Shown piece by piece: positions 1 through 6,626 of a DNA stretch of 13,568 nucleotides. Positions within the stretch are counted from its first letter, which is position 1. Each line of letters begins with the position of its first letter. The notes under the pieces were generated by a model. It saw nothing but the letters and a program-made list of their open reading frames with translations. It did not search any database and was not told where the DNA came from. Source of the DNA: Deltaproteobacteria bacterium. Lineage in GTDB: Bacteria; Bdellovibrionota; O2-12-FULL-43-9; JACQJE01. The position numbers and the translations under genes are program-made. The stretch covers positions 1 to 13,568 of the forward strand of contig JACQJE010000076.1 of NCBI GenBank assembly GCA_016205125.1, given 5' to 3'.

Positions 1-2
1 AT

Positions 3-230
3 GTATACCAAACTCAAGGTCTCAGCATCAGGGAAATTTCCCGCCGATTTGGGAGATCAAAAAGTGCAATATCGGATGCGCTCGAACGGTTCGGCATTCC
101 TTATGGAAAGAATCTCACGGGCCGCTCAGAAAAATTTCACCCAAATCCTCCACCTATGTACCTTCAGTGCGATAACCGCAGATCCACCCCACCCCAAAAA
201 GCAGGTTTTTTTGGGGACCCCTATCAATGA
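3..230 (+). CDS. 3' end of a helix-turn-helix protein (partial, frame 3)
   Basis: An open frame enters from the left edge with no start in the window and ends at TGA 228-230. Its first ~35 codons give a textbook helix-turn-helix: LSIREISRRFGRSKSAIS followed by DALERFGIP. This matches the pattern of the DNA-binding tail of serine recombinases, transposase-associated HTH proteins and sigma-70 region 4-like folds (small residue in the turn, hydrophobics at helix-packing positions, Ser-rich recognition helix). The rest (GKNLTGRSEKFHPNPPPMYL onward) is low in hydrophobics and looks like a C-terminal tail. The frame runs through the hairpin cluster at 192-267 and stops inside one of its loops, so the true C-terminus may have been replaced by repeat sequence. 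An overlapping frame beginning at the ATG of base 1 gives no recognisable fold. It could be an intact short HTH protein, the tail of a recombinase, or a decaying remnant; the sequence to the left would decide. Confidence 0.55.
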   Translation, partial: VYQTQGLSIREISRRFGRSKSAISDALERFGIPYGKNLTGRSEKFHPNPPPMYLQCDNRRSTPPQKAGFFGDPYQ

Positions 231-267
231 TCATCGGGGTCCCCCAAAGATCTTCGATCTTTGGGGG
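192..267. repeat. Cluster of three overlapping, competing hairpins
   Basis: Three inverted repeats share arms. H0 pairs CCCCAAAAA (192-200) with TTTTTGGGG (208-216). H1 pairs GGGGACCCC (213-221) with GGGGTCCCC (236-244) around a 14-nt loop, and with mismatches extends outward to 207-250. H2 pairs CCCCCAAAGATC (241-252) with GATCTTTGGGGG (256-267), a perfect 12-bp stem with a TTC loop. H1 excludes H0 and H2, while H0 and H2 can coexist. No run of T follows H2 on either strand, so it is not a classical terminator, although it lies downstream of the HTH frame (plus) and of the ABC permease (minus) and could protect 3' ends. Bases 270-341 hold nothing else that I recognise. Confidence 0.7.
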
Positions 268-341
268 GGCGAGGAGTCTGTGGATCAAGGTTGCTGTTTG
301 AGGCGAACCACAGCACTTTCGCCCATGAGTATGCTGAATGA

Positions 342-1142
342 TTACTGAAGAGAGCGGCGTGTCCAGAGGATGGCCGCTCCGATCGCGCATCCTGTAAAGA
401 GAAGGGTCACTCCCAGAGCGAGGCCCGAAGTGTCATGTGAAGAAAAAGAGGATGCGTTGCTTGAAATAGGGGCGGAGAGGGCGGTCTGTATGGCAGAGAG
501 CTGATAACTCATCGGATTCCATTCCATGATTCTTCTCAGCCAGGTCGATGCGCCGGCCAGAGGAAAGAGAGCGCCTGACAAGATCCAGAGTGGAAAGAAA
601 AAGAGCGTCATAATCGCATGAAATCCTTGTGTCGATTCAACGCGCCACGCAATGGCAAATCCCAGCGAAGTCATTCCGCATGAGATGATAAAGAGTAAGA
701 ATAAGAGGTGGAAAAAGGTGGAAAATTGAAATGCGTATCCCGCTAAGGGGGCCGCGCTGAGGAGAAAAGCGGCTTGCAGTAAGGCGAGCAGTGCGCCTCC
801 GAGTACCTTTCCGAGCACAATGCTGGTGGTGGGCGTTGGCGAAACAAGGACGGACTGAAGAAAACCTTCATTGCGGTCATCAATTACCGAAAATGTTGAA
901 AAAAGTGAGGAAAAAAGGATCACCAACAAGAGAGTTCCCGGGAAAAAATATTGCATCGATGTCAGTTCCGTCATTCCGGGAAAATGAAAGGATCCCTTCA
1001 GCCCTGCACCCATTAAGATCCAAAATGCAGCACCCTGTCCCAGAGCGCTCAACCAGCGGCTTTTCTGCCGGGAGAAACGGACCAGTTCTCTCCAACTCAG
1101 AACCAAGATGGGTAAGATCAGGAGGCGAAGTTTCTGCAGCAT
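342..1142 (-). CDS. ABC-2 type exporter permease
   Basis: This 266-residue membrane protein belongs to the ABC-2 permease family and should form the transmembrane channel of the exporter whose ATPase is encoded just upstream. Six hydrophobic stretches are visible, at about residues 31-49, 66-86, 108-135, 143-166, 174-195 and 240-261. The family signature is present: after the second helix comes DDRNEGFLQSVLVSP (88-102), equivalent to the D-R-E-x-G-T-L-E-x-L-L-V-x-P motif. The SGALFPL (189-195) and WNP (208-210) elements before the last periplasmic loop are also typical. The ATG is preceded by AGAAGAA and lies 9 nt after the ATPase stop codon, so the two are translationally linked. Length is normal for single-domain permeases of the daunorubicin, nodulation-factor or polysaccharide export type. 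The substrate cannot be read from the sequence. Confidence 0.88.
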   Translation of the reverse strand: MLQKLRLLILPILVLSWRELVRFSRQKSRWLSALGQGAAFWILMGAGLKGSFHFPGMTELTSMQYFFPGTLLLVILFSSLFSTFSVIDDRNEGFLQSVLVSPTPTTSIVLGKVLGGALLALLQAAFLLSAAPLAGYAFQFSTFFHLLFLLFIISCGMTSLGFAIAWRVESTQGFHAIMTLFFFPLWILSGALFPLAGASTWLRRIMEWNPMSYQLSAIQTALSAPISSNASSFSSHDTSGLALGVTLLFTGCAIGAAILWTRRSLQ

Positions 1143-1151
1143 GTTTCTTCT

Positions 1152-2084
1152 TTAGTCCTCAAGTTTTCGACCTGTCAGATGAATAAAGACATCTTCCAGA
1201 GTGGGTTGGCTGACCTTTACCGAACGAATGAGCGGCTTAAACCTCTCCATCAGTGTTGAAACCAAATGATGCGCGTCTTCAACCTCGATTCTGAGCTGTT
1301 CACCCACAAGGTCACTTTTTAAATTAAATTCCGTTTGAAGCAGACGGGCTAGTGCTGCGAGTTCATCTGTTTCAATCGAAACGGTTTCTCCTTTGACCTG
1401 TTCTTTGAGGGACTGAGGCGAATCATCCGCCACAATCGCTCCTTGGTGGAGAAGGGAGAGGCGGGTGCATTTTTCCGCATCATCGAGGAGGTGGGTGGCA
1501 AGCAGGACCGTCACTGAATGATTCTTATGGGCTGATTTCAGCTGAGTCCAGAATTCTGCGCGGGCTAAGGGATCGAGACCCGTGGTCGGTTCATCGAGTA
1601 TGAGAACCGAAGGATCAGGGAGGAGCGCTTTAGCCAATTCCACGCGCCGCTTTAATCCTCCTGACAAAGTTTCTGCTCTTTCGCTGGCCCGACCGGACAG
1701 TCCAAATGCCCTCAAAAGCTCTTCAATTTTTCCGGACAGGATGCGACTCGAAAGACCATACAAATATCCATGATATCTCAGATTTTCAGCGACCGTTAGT
1801 TTGTCATCCAGACTGGCAGATTGAAAGACGACGCCGATCTCTTTTCTGACCTTTGAGGATTCCCTCACGACATCATGGCCGCAAATGAGGGCGCGCCCCT
1901 CTGAAGGGGTGAGAAGGGTGGAAAGAATGCGGAAAAGGGTGGTTTTTCCTCCCCCATTGGGTCCTAGAATTCCGAGGATCTCACCTTTGGCAACCTGAAG
2001 ATCAATGGACCTCAGAGCGATTCGTGACTTGTATTGGTGAGAAAGATTCTCAATGGAGATCGTTTTCTCAGCTGAAGAAAGCAA
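1152..2084 (-). CDS. ABC exporter ATP-binding protein
   Basis: This 310-residue cytoplasmic ATPase powers the adjacent ABC-2 permease. All nucleotide-binding motifs are in order: Walker A GPNGGGKT (41-48, with Gly where Ala or Ser is more usual), Q-loop Gln88, signature LSGGLKRRVELA (140-151), Walker B VLILDE (160-165) followed by PTTGLDP, and H-loop His198 (LLATH). The ~70-residue C-terminal extension ending in PTLEDVFIHLTGRKLED is characteristic of the DrrA/CcmA-like drug, polysaccharide or sodium exporter ATPases. The start is TTG at 2084: GGAG lies 7 nt upstream and no in-frame ATG or GTG occurs between the preceding terminator and this codon. The gene sits 22 nt below the T-tract of that terminator with no visible promoter of its own, so it probably depends on read-through from the lipoprotein gene. 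Substrate unknown. Confidence 0.92.
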   Translation of the reverse strand: MLSSAEKTISIENLSHQYKSRIALRSIDLQVAKGEILGILGPNGGGKTTLFRILSTLLTPSEGRALICGHDVVRESSKVRKEIGVVFQSASLDDKLTVAENLRYHGYLYGLSSRILSGKIEELLRAFGLSGRASERAETLSGGLKRRVELAKALLPDPSVLILDEPTTGLDPLARAEFWTQLKSAHKNHSVTVLLATHLLDDAEKCTRLSLLHQGAIVADDSPQSLKEQVKGETVSIETDELAALARLLQTEFNLKSDLVGEQLRIEVEDAHHLVSTLMERFKPLIRSVKVSQPTLEDVFIHLTGRKLED

Positions 2085-2106
2085 GGGTATTCTCCAAGCG
2101 CTAACG

Positions 2107-2151
2107 GAAAAAAAGAAAAGGCCGGTGCTGGCGCATTGACCAACACCGGCC
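2107..2151 (-). terminator. Intrinsic terminator after the cupredoxin-like lipoprotein gene
   Basis: Read on the minus strand, GGCCGGTGTTGG pairs with CCAGCACCGGCC (12-bp stem with one mismatch, 8-nt loop, bases 2120-2151) and is followed directly by TTTTCTTTTTTT. It starts 12 nt after the stop codon of the lipoprotein gene and ends just ahead of the ribosome binding site of the ABC ATPase, a position suited to lowering expression of the exporter relative to the lipoprotein. Confidence 0.85.
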
Positions 2152-2162
2152 GAAAGAAAAGA

Positions 2163-2945
2163 TTAGGATCCAGACGTAAAGACGAATTCAATCGATTTTG
2201 TCTCTTTGCTTCCAAGGGTCACTGTCTGAGTCTGGGTTCCAAATTTTTCATGCCATGCCTCGATCACGTACTGACCTGCCGGCAATGCGGGGAGTTGGAA
2301 CGATCCCGATTCGTTTGTTACAGCAAAGAATGGGTGATCGAGGATGCCGACATAGGCGTGCATCCAGCCATGGACATCGCATTTAAATTTGGCCATGACC
2401 TCCGGTTTTGTAAACTTCTTCGTGATTTTCATCCCCTGAAGCGGCATGCCCAAATTGAACTGTTCATTGATATTTGCCAGAGAATGCACGTTGTGCAGTG
2501 TCGCATCGCTATTGAGGATGACTAAGTCCTGGTTTGCGCGAATTCCGAATACGTGAGGTTGATACCAGCACCCCTTTTGATCAAGGATCACAGGATTCGC
2601 TGGAAGAGGATAATCCCCAGCGGGAACCCCTTCTTTTATAGAGACAAAAACATTCTTGAGCGTGCCGTTCGCATTGACCACGACATCTTCATCAAATTTT
2701 CCATTGCTGTATAACGCCTTACAATTGGGATCTGCCGCCATATCGAGTTTTTTCGGTTGCGGAGCTGTCCCCTTGAAAACAACCTTTCCTGAGATCGTCG
2801 CGTCTGCCGGCTGTCCTGCCGCAGGGGGTGTGGTGACATCTGTTTCCGCAGGGGAGGGGGTTGTTTCAACGGTTTCTTTTTTCTTACAACCCACGGTTAA
2901 AACCAATGCTGCCAGAATGAGCAGTACTGCATTTCGAAACTTCAT
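2163..2945 (-). CDS. Predicted copper-binding plastocyanin-like lipoprotein
   Basis: The 260-residue product starts with a lipoprotein signal: MKF-R, a hydrophobic core, then LTVGC with Cys20 as the lipidated residue (Thr at -3 is slightly atypical) and Lys at +2, which favours outer-membrane sorting. A Thr/Pro/Ala-rich linker (24-48) precedes a cupredoxin-like domain. Likely metal ligands are His151 and His154 (TLHNVHS) and the cluster Cys189-x2-His192-x2-Met195-His196 (KCDVHGWMH). Cys75 and Cys126 (DPNC, KGCWYQPH) may form a disulfide or a second site. The last ~55 residues (GSFQLPALPAGQYVIEAWHE) look like a carboxypeptidase-regulatory-type beta sandwich. The combination resembles the 'methylamine utilization/plastocyanin-like' proteins of several environmental phyla, and a periplasmic electron-transfer or copper-handling role is inference. 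The ATG at 2945 was preferred over an upstream in-frame start at 3005 because GAGGAG lies 8 nt before it and a proper signal peptide then begins the protein. Confidence 0.8.
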   Translation of the reverse strand: MKFRNAVLLILAALVLTVGCKKKETVETTPSPAETDVTTPPAAGQPADATISGKVVFKGTAPQPKKLDMAADPNCKALYSNGKFDEDVVVNANGTLKNVFVSIKEGVPAGDYPLPANPVILDQKGCWYQPHVFGIRANQDLVILNSDATLHNVHSLANINEQFNLGMPLQGMKITKKFTKPEVMAKFKCDVHGWMHAYVGILDHPFFAVTNESGSFQLPALPAGQYVIEAWHEKFGTQTQTVTLGSKETKSIEFVFTSGS

Positions 2946-3074
2946 CGCTTTTCTCCTCAAAAGAAATAGAAAAAGAAATAAATCCGGCCAAAAGGACCGT
3001 TCCAAAGTTTCAGGTTAAGTAGCAGAAACCCAATACAATCGCAAGAGGATTACTTAGGCAAATCTCTGCTCGCT

Positions 3075-3102
3075 TTGATTTCCCGTCTGTAAACAGTATA
3101 AA
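3075..3102 (+). promoter_or_regulatory. Putative sigma-70 promoter of the nad operon
   Basis: TTGATT (3075-3080) and TATAAA (3097-3102) are separated by 16 nt and lie just upstream of nadC. The spacer ends in CTGTAAACAG (3087-3096), a small dyad (CTGT/ACAG) that could be an operator for an NAD-responsive repressor, but it matches no consensus I can name with certainty. Too little leader remains before nadC for a riboswitch. Confidence 0.4.
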
Positions 3103-3128
3103 GAGCATCATTTGAGGGGGATTGCCCA

Positions 3129-3971
3129 TTGCGTTTGAGTGAAATGGCAGAAGTCAGAAAGATTGTGGAGAGAGCTCTTGTAGAAGATATTGGCGCAGGA
3201 GATATCACCTCCATCTCATTAATCACGGCCGATCAAGTGCTGAAAGGAAAATTCAGAGCCAAGGCGGGCGGTGTGATTGCCGGCCTTGAATTGGCAGAAG
3301 CGGTGTTTAGCTTGCTTGATCCGAAAATCACCTTTAAACCCTGTGTGGAAGAGGGTGCCTGGATTGATAAGGGTAAAATCATTGCCGAGGTAAGAGGCAA
3401 TGGGAGGGGACTGTTATCTGGAGAACGAGTCGCGCTTAATTTCTTGCAGCGGATTTGCGGCATTGCCACTTTAACCAGGAGATATGTGGATGAGGTAATG
3501 GGTACGGGTGCCGTGATTTTAGATACGAGAAAGACAGTTCCCACCTTGAGACTGCTCGACAAATGGGGCGTAAGAATCGGTGGAGGAAAGAATCACCGGT
3601 TTGGCTTAGACGATTTTATCTTGATCAAGGAAAACCATATTGCAGCGGTCGGAGGCTTGCAGGAAGCCGTGGGCCGTGTAAAAAGGGGGAAGGAATCCCT
3701 CCCCATTGAAGTGGAGGTCACCAATTTAGAAGAACTAAAGGATGCTCTCGCCATGGGGATAGACAGAATCTTGCTCGATAATATGACTACCCAGCAGATG
3801 CGGGACGCAGTGCAAATAGCGGCGGGACGAGCGGTACTCGAAGCATCTGGCAATGTGACGCTAAAAAACGTTAGAGAGATCGCGAAAACAGGAGTAAATT
3901 TCGTTTCTGTGGGGAACCTTACTCACTCTGTCCAGGCACTAGACATTAGTTTTACGGTAGAGTGCATATGA
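3129..3971 (+). CDS. nadC: Nicotinate-nucleotide pyrophosphorylase (quinolinate phosphoribosyltransferase)
   Basis: The enzyme converts quinolinate and PRPP to nicotinate mononucleotide, CO2 and pyrophosphate in the cytoplasm, the step at which the de novo route joins the NAD salvage route. The 280 residues match the usual length. Visible family landmarks are EDIGAGDITS (19-28), Arg108 in LQRICGIAT, DTRKT (132-136), GGGKNHR (151-157), Lys167 in LIKENHI, EVEV (194-197), LLDNM (215-219) and LEASGNV plus SVGNLTHS near the C-terminus. These supply the basic quinolinate/PRPP pocket and the acidic metal-binding residues of the family. The start is TTG at 3129, supported by GAGGGGG 8 nt upstream; an alternative ATG five codons later has no comparable ribosome binding site. 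The stop codon overlaps the nadA start as ATGA. Confidence 0.95.
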   Translation: MRLSEMAEVRKIVERALVEDIGAGDITSISLITADQVLKGKFRAKAGGVIAGLELAEAVFSLLDPKITFKPCVEEGAWIDKGKIIAEVRGNGRGLLSGERVALNFLQRICGIATLTRRYVDEVMGTGAVILDTRKTVPTLRLLDKWGVRIGGGKNHRFGLDDFILIKENHIAAVGGLQEAVGRVKRGKESLPIEVEVTNLEELKDALAMGIDRILLDNMTTQQMRDAVQIAAGRAVLEASGNVTLKNVREIAKTGVNFVSVGNLTHSVQALDISFTVECI

Positions 3972-5005
3972 GTCTGCGTTCCTCAGCAGAGATCTTCGAA
4001 GATTTGAAACATCGCTTATCAGATGTCATGCCTGAGTTTGAACTTCGCCTAAAGGCTGAACTGGCAAGCGAAATTTTGAAACTCAAGGAAGAAAAGAATG
4101 CTGTGATTCTCGGGCATAACTACATGGAGCCTGCCCTATTTCACACCGTGCCAGACTTGAAAGGCGACTCACTGGAGCTCAGTCGCCTGGCGGCCGAGGC
4201 AGATCGAGACATCATCGTCTTCTGCGGCGTGCGATTTATGGCGGAGACAGCCAAGATCTTAAATCCCGCAAAAATGGTCTTGCTGCCAACCAAAAAAGGG
4301 GGGTGTTCCCTGGCCTCGAGTATTACTGCGCAAGATGTACGCGACCTGAAACAGAAATTTCCAGGGGTACCCGTGGTTGCCTATATTAATACTTACGCCG
4401 AAGTAAAGGCTGAAAGCGATATCTGCTGTACCTCTAGCAATGCGGCTGCAGTAGTAGAGTCTTTGCACAAAGATTCTGTCATCTTTATTCCGGATGAGTA
4501 TTTGGCGCGAAATGTAGCCATAGAGACGGGGAAGCATATTATTGTACCGACTAAGGAGAAAAAGGAGAGTGGAGATCTCGATTATCAGATGATTGGCTGG
4601 CATGGGCGCTGCGAGGTCCATGAGCTGTTTACTCTGGAGGATATCGACAATATCCGCCAACAATTTCCCGATGTCATGATCTTAGCGCATCCGGAATGTA
4701 GTCCAGAAGTCGTAGCTGCTGCCGACTTTTCTGGAAGCACCTCAGCTATGGTGCGGGTTGTGAGACAGACTGCTGCCCCTCGCTATCTTCTTTTGACAGA
4801 ATGTGCCATGGGGGACAATATCATTGCCGAGAATAGAGAAAAGGAATTGCTCCGCCTCTGTAGTGTGAGATGCCCTCACATGAATGAGATCACCCTGCAG
4901 GAAACGCGGGATGCCTTACTCTATGGCCAATACGTCATTAACATTCCAGAAAGTATTCGTGTGAAAGCGGCTCGCTCCTTAGAGCGAATGCTGGCGGTGG
5001 GATAA
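3968..5005 (+). CDS. nadA: Quinolinate synthase (4Fe-4S)
   Basis: NadA condenses iminoaspartate from NadB with dihydroxyacetone phosphate to make quinolinate, using an oxygen-sensitive [4Fe-4S] cluster in which one iron acts as Lewis acid. The 345-residue protein shows the three pseudo-repeat segments: ILGHNYMEP (47-55) with FCGVRFMAETAKIL, then AYINTYAEVKAESDICCTSSNA (two stretches, 138-159), then LAHPECSPEVV (239-249) with DFSGST. Probable cluster ligands are Cys113 (GGCSLA), Cys215 (WHGRCEVHE) and Cys302 (VRCPHMNEITL). The segment between EYLARNVA and WHGRCEVHE is longer than in minimal ~300-residue NadA proteins, as in the longer bacterial subgroup. I chose ATG 3968, which overlaps the nadC stop as ATGA (translational coupling); a GTG two codons earlier at 3962 is also possible. 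Confidence 0.95.
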   Translation: MSLRSSAEIFEDLKHRLSDVMPEFELRLKAELASEILKLKEEKNAVILGHNYMEPALFHTVPDLKGDSLELSRLAAEADRDIIVFCGVRFMAETAKILNPAKMVLLPTKKGGCSLASSITAQDVRDLKQKFPGVPVVAYINTYAEVKAESDICCTSSNAAAVVESLHKDSVIFIPDEYLARNVAIETGKHIIVPTKEKKESGDLDYQMIGWHGRCEVHELFTLEDIDNIRQQFPDVMILAHPECSPEVVAAADFSGSTSAMVRVVRQTAAPRYLLLTECAMGDNIIAENREKELLRLCSVRCPHMNEITLQETRDALLYGQYVINIPESIRVKAARSLERMLAVG

Positions 5006-5010
5006 CCGAA

Positions 5011-6579
5011 GTGCATGATTTTATTGAAACCGATTGTTTAGTCATTGGGTGCGGAATAGCCGGGGCTATCTCTTCCCTTGAGCTAGCAGAGGCAGGCCTC
5101 CAGGTTTTGGTTGTAACCCGTGGAGAGAATTTAACTGACTCGGCAACTGATTTGGCTCAAGGAGGAATTGTTTATCGGGGTGACCAGGACTCTCCCGATA
5201 TATTAGCTCAAGACATTATGAGAACGGGAGGATCGTATTGTTCTCCCAAGGCGGTTGAAATTTTGGTGGAGGAGGGAGCTCCCCTGGTGAGAAAGATTCT
5301 CATGGAGAAGGTAGGGGTTACTTTTGATGCTGATGACCAAGGGAAGCTCACCTTGATTCGGGAAGGAGGGCATTCAGTGGCTAGAATCGCCCATCGGCAA
5401 GACCAGACGGGCCGCCACCTTGTGAGTCACCTTGTCCGTGCGCTGAGCAAACACCCCAATGTGAGACTTCTGCCGAAACACACGGCTGTCGATCTTTTAA
5501 CCCCTCAGCACCATTCTCCCAATCCCCTCGCCCAATATGAGCCTACGACTTGTGTGGGGGCTTATCTGTTTGATCAGGAGAAGGGGGGGGAGGTAGTAGG
5601 CTGCCTAGCCCCGCGAACCATTTTAGCGACGGGTGGCTTAGGGCAGCTCTTTTTGCGCAACACGAATCCTGCTTTTGCCCGCGGAGATGGTTTGGCGATG
5701 GCCTACCGGGCAGGCGCAAGAGTCATCAATGCCGAGTTTATCCAGTTCCATCCTACCACTTTTTTTCAGAGGGATGCCGCTGCCTTTCTCATCTCTGAGG
5801 CAGTTCGCGGCGCAGGGGGAAAATTAGTGTACCGGGATGGCACCCCCTTCATGGAAAAATACGATCCGGAGTGGAAAGATTTAGCTCCCCGAGATGTCGT
5901 CTCCAGAGCAATCTACCAGGAGATGATGCAGAGAGATCTTCCCAATGTCTATCTTGATTTGGCCTCTCACCTTCCAGCAAACGAGATCCGTCATCGATTC
6001 CCTGGCATCTTCGCCTTCTGTTTAAGGCATGGGGTAGACATCAGTCAGGAATTGATCCCGGTGGTGCCAGCCGCCCACTACTCCTGTGGGGGGGTCTGGG
6101 TGGATGAGGTTGGGGAGACGAATCTCAAAGGCCTTTACGCGGTTGGCGAGGTAGCCTGCACGGGAGTGCATGGAGCAAACCGCCTGGCAAGCACATCCTT
6201 ACTCGAGGGTTTAGTTTGGGGATATCGCGCCGCAAGAAGTATTATAGACAGAGGGGGAACTTCCAGGATGGCCTGGAAAATTCGCCCTTGGAAAGATATG
6301 GGTCGAGAGCTGCCTGACCCGACTCTCATGAACGAAGATATGAATACGATTAAGCACATCATGTGGAACTATGTGGGACTCGTCCGCTCTGCTCCCAGAT
6401 TGCAGAGGGCGCTTAAAGAGTTGCGAAACCTGGAATTCAGTATTGAGCAGTTTTATCGGGAAAGCCACCTTACCGATCAGCTGATCGGCCTGCGCAATGC
6501 CATACAGGCTGCCATCATTGTGGCCTCTGCAGCTTGGAAGAACAAAACAAGTGTCGGATGTCACTATCGCATTTCTTGA
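5011..6579 (+). CDS. nadB: L-aspartate oxidase
   Basis: This FAD enzyme oxidises L-aspartate to iminoaspartate, the first step of de novo NAD synthesis, passing electrons to oxygen or fumarate. It has 522 residues, normal for the family. Motifs in order: N-terminal dinucleotide fold VIGCGIAGAISSLELAEAG (11-29), DLAQGGI (47-53), REGGHS (117-122), HPTTFF (247-252), the capping-domain sequence LAPRDVVSRAI with Arg294 as the likely catalytic arginine, AAHYSCGGVWVDE (354-366), and the C-terminal FAD motif YAVGEVACTGVHGANRLAS (376-394). The helical tail ends in VGCHYR as is usual, which separates it from succinate dehydrogenase flavoproteins, as does the nadCA context. Start is GTG 5 nt after the nadA stop, with only a weak GGTGGGAT upstream, so coupling to nadA translation is likely. 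A run of eight G occurs at 5583-5590 inside the frame. Confidence 0.95.
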   Translation: MHDFIETDCLVIGCGIAGAISSLELAEAGLQVLVVTRGENLTDSATDLAQGGIVYRGDQDSPDILAQDIMRTGGSYCSPKAVEILVEEGAPLVRKILMEKVGVTFDADDQGKLTLIREGGHSVARIAHRQDQTGRHLVSHLVRALSKHPNVRLLPKHTAVDLLTPQHHSPNPLAQYEPTTCVGAYLFDQEKGGEVVGCLAPRTILATGGLGQLFLRNTNPAFARGDGLAMAYRAGARVINAEFIQFHPTTFFQRDAAAFLISEAVRGAGGKLVYRDGTPFMEKYDPEWKDLAPRDVVSRAIYQEMMQRDLPNVYLDLASHLPANEIRHRFPGIFAFCLRHGVDISQELIPVVPAAHYSCGGVWVDEVGETNLKGLYAVGEVACTGVHGANRLASTSLLEGLVWGYRAARSIIDRGGTSRMAWKIRPWKDMGRELPDPTLMNEDMNTIKHIMWNYVGLVRSAPRLQRALKELRNLEFSIEQFYRESHLTDQLIGLRNAIQAAIIVASAAWKNKTSVGCHYRIS

Positions 6580-6626
6580 AGAAAAAAAGGTCAGTTATTT
6601 GGAAAAAATTTGGGGCAGCGCCAGGA

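Noticed and set aside
1..348. 115-residue frame beginning with ATG at base 1
   Set aside because: It has no recognisable fold, runs straight through the hairpin cluster, and overlaps the far more convincing HTH frame in frame 3.
2946..3005. N-terminal extension of the cupredoxin-like lipoprotein
   Set aside because: It would place 20 residues before the signal peptide; the internal ATG has GAGGAG at ideal spacing.
3003..3128. NAD-sensing riboswitch ahead of nadC
   Set aside because: The probable promoter lies only about 25 nt from the start codon and I see no conserved aptamer-like pairing in the leader.
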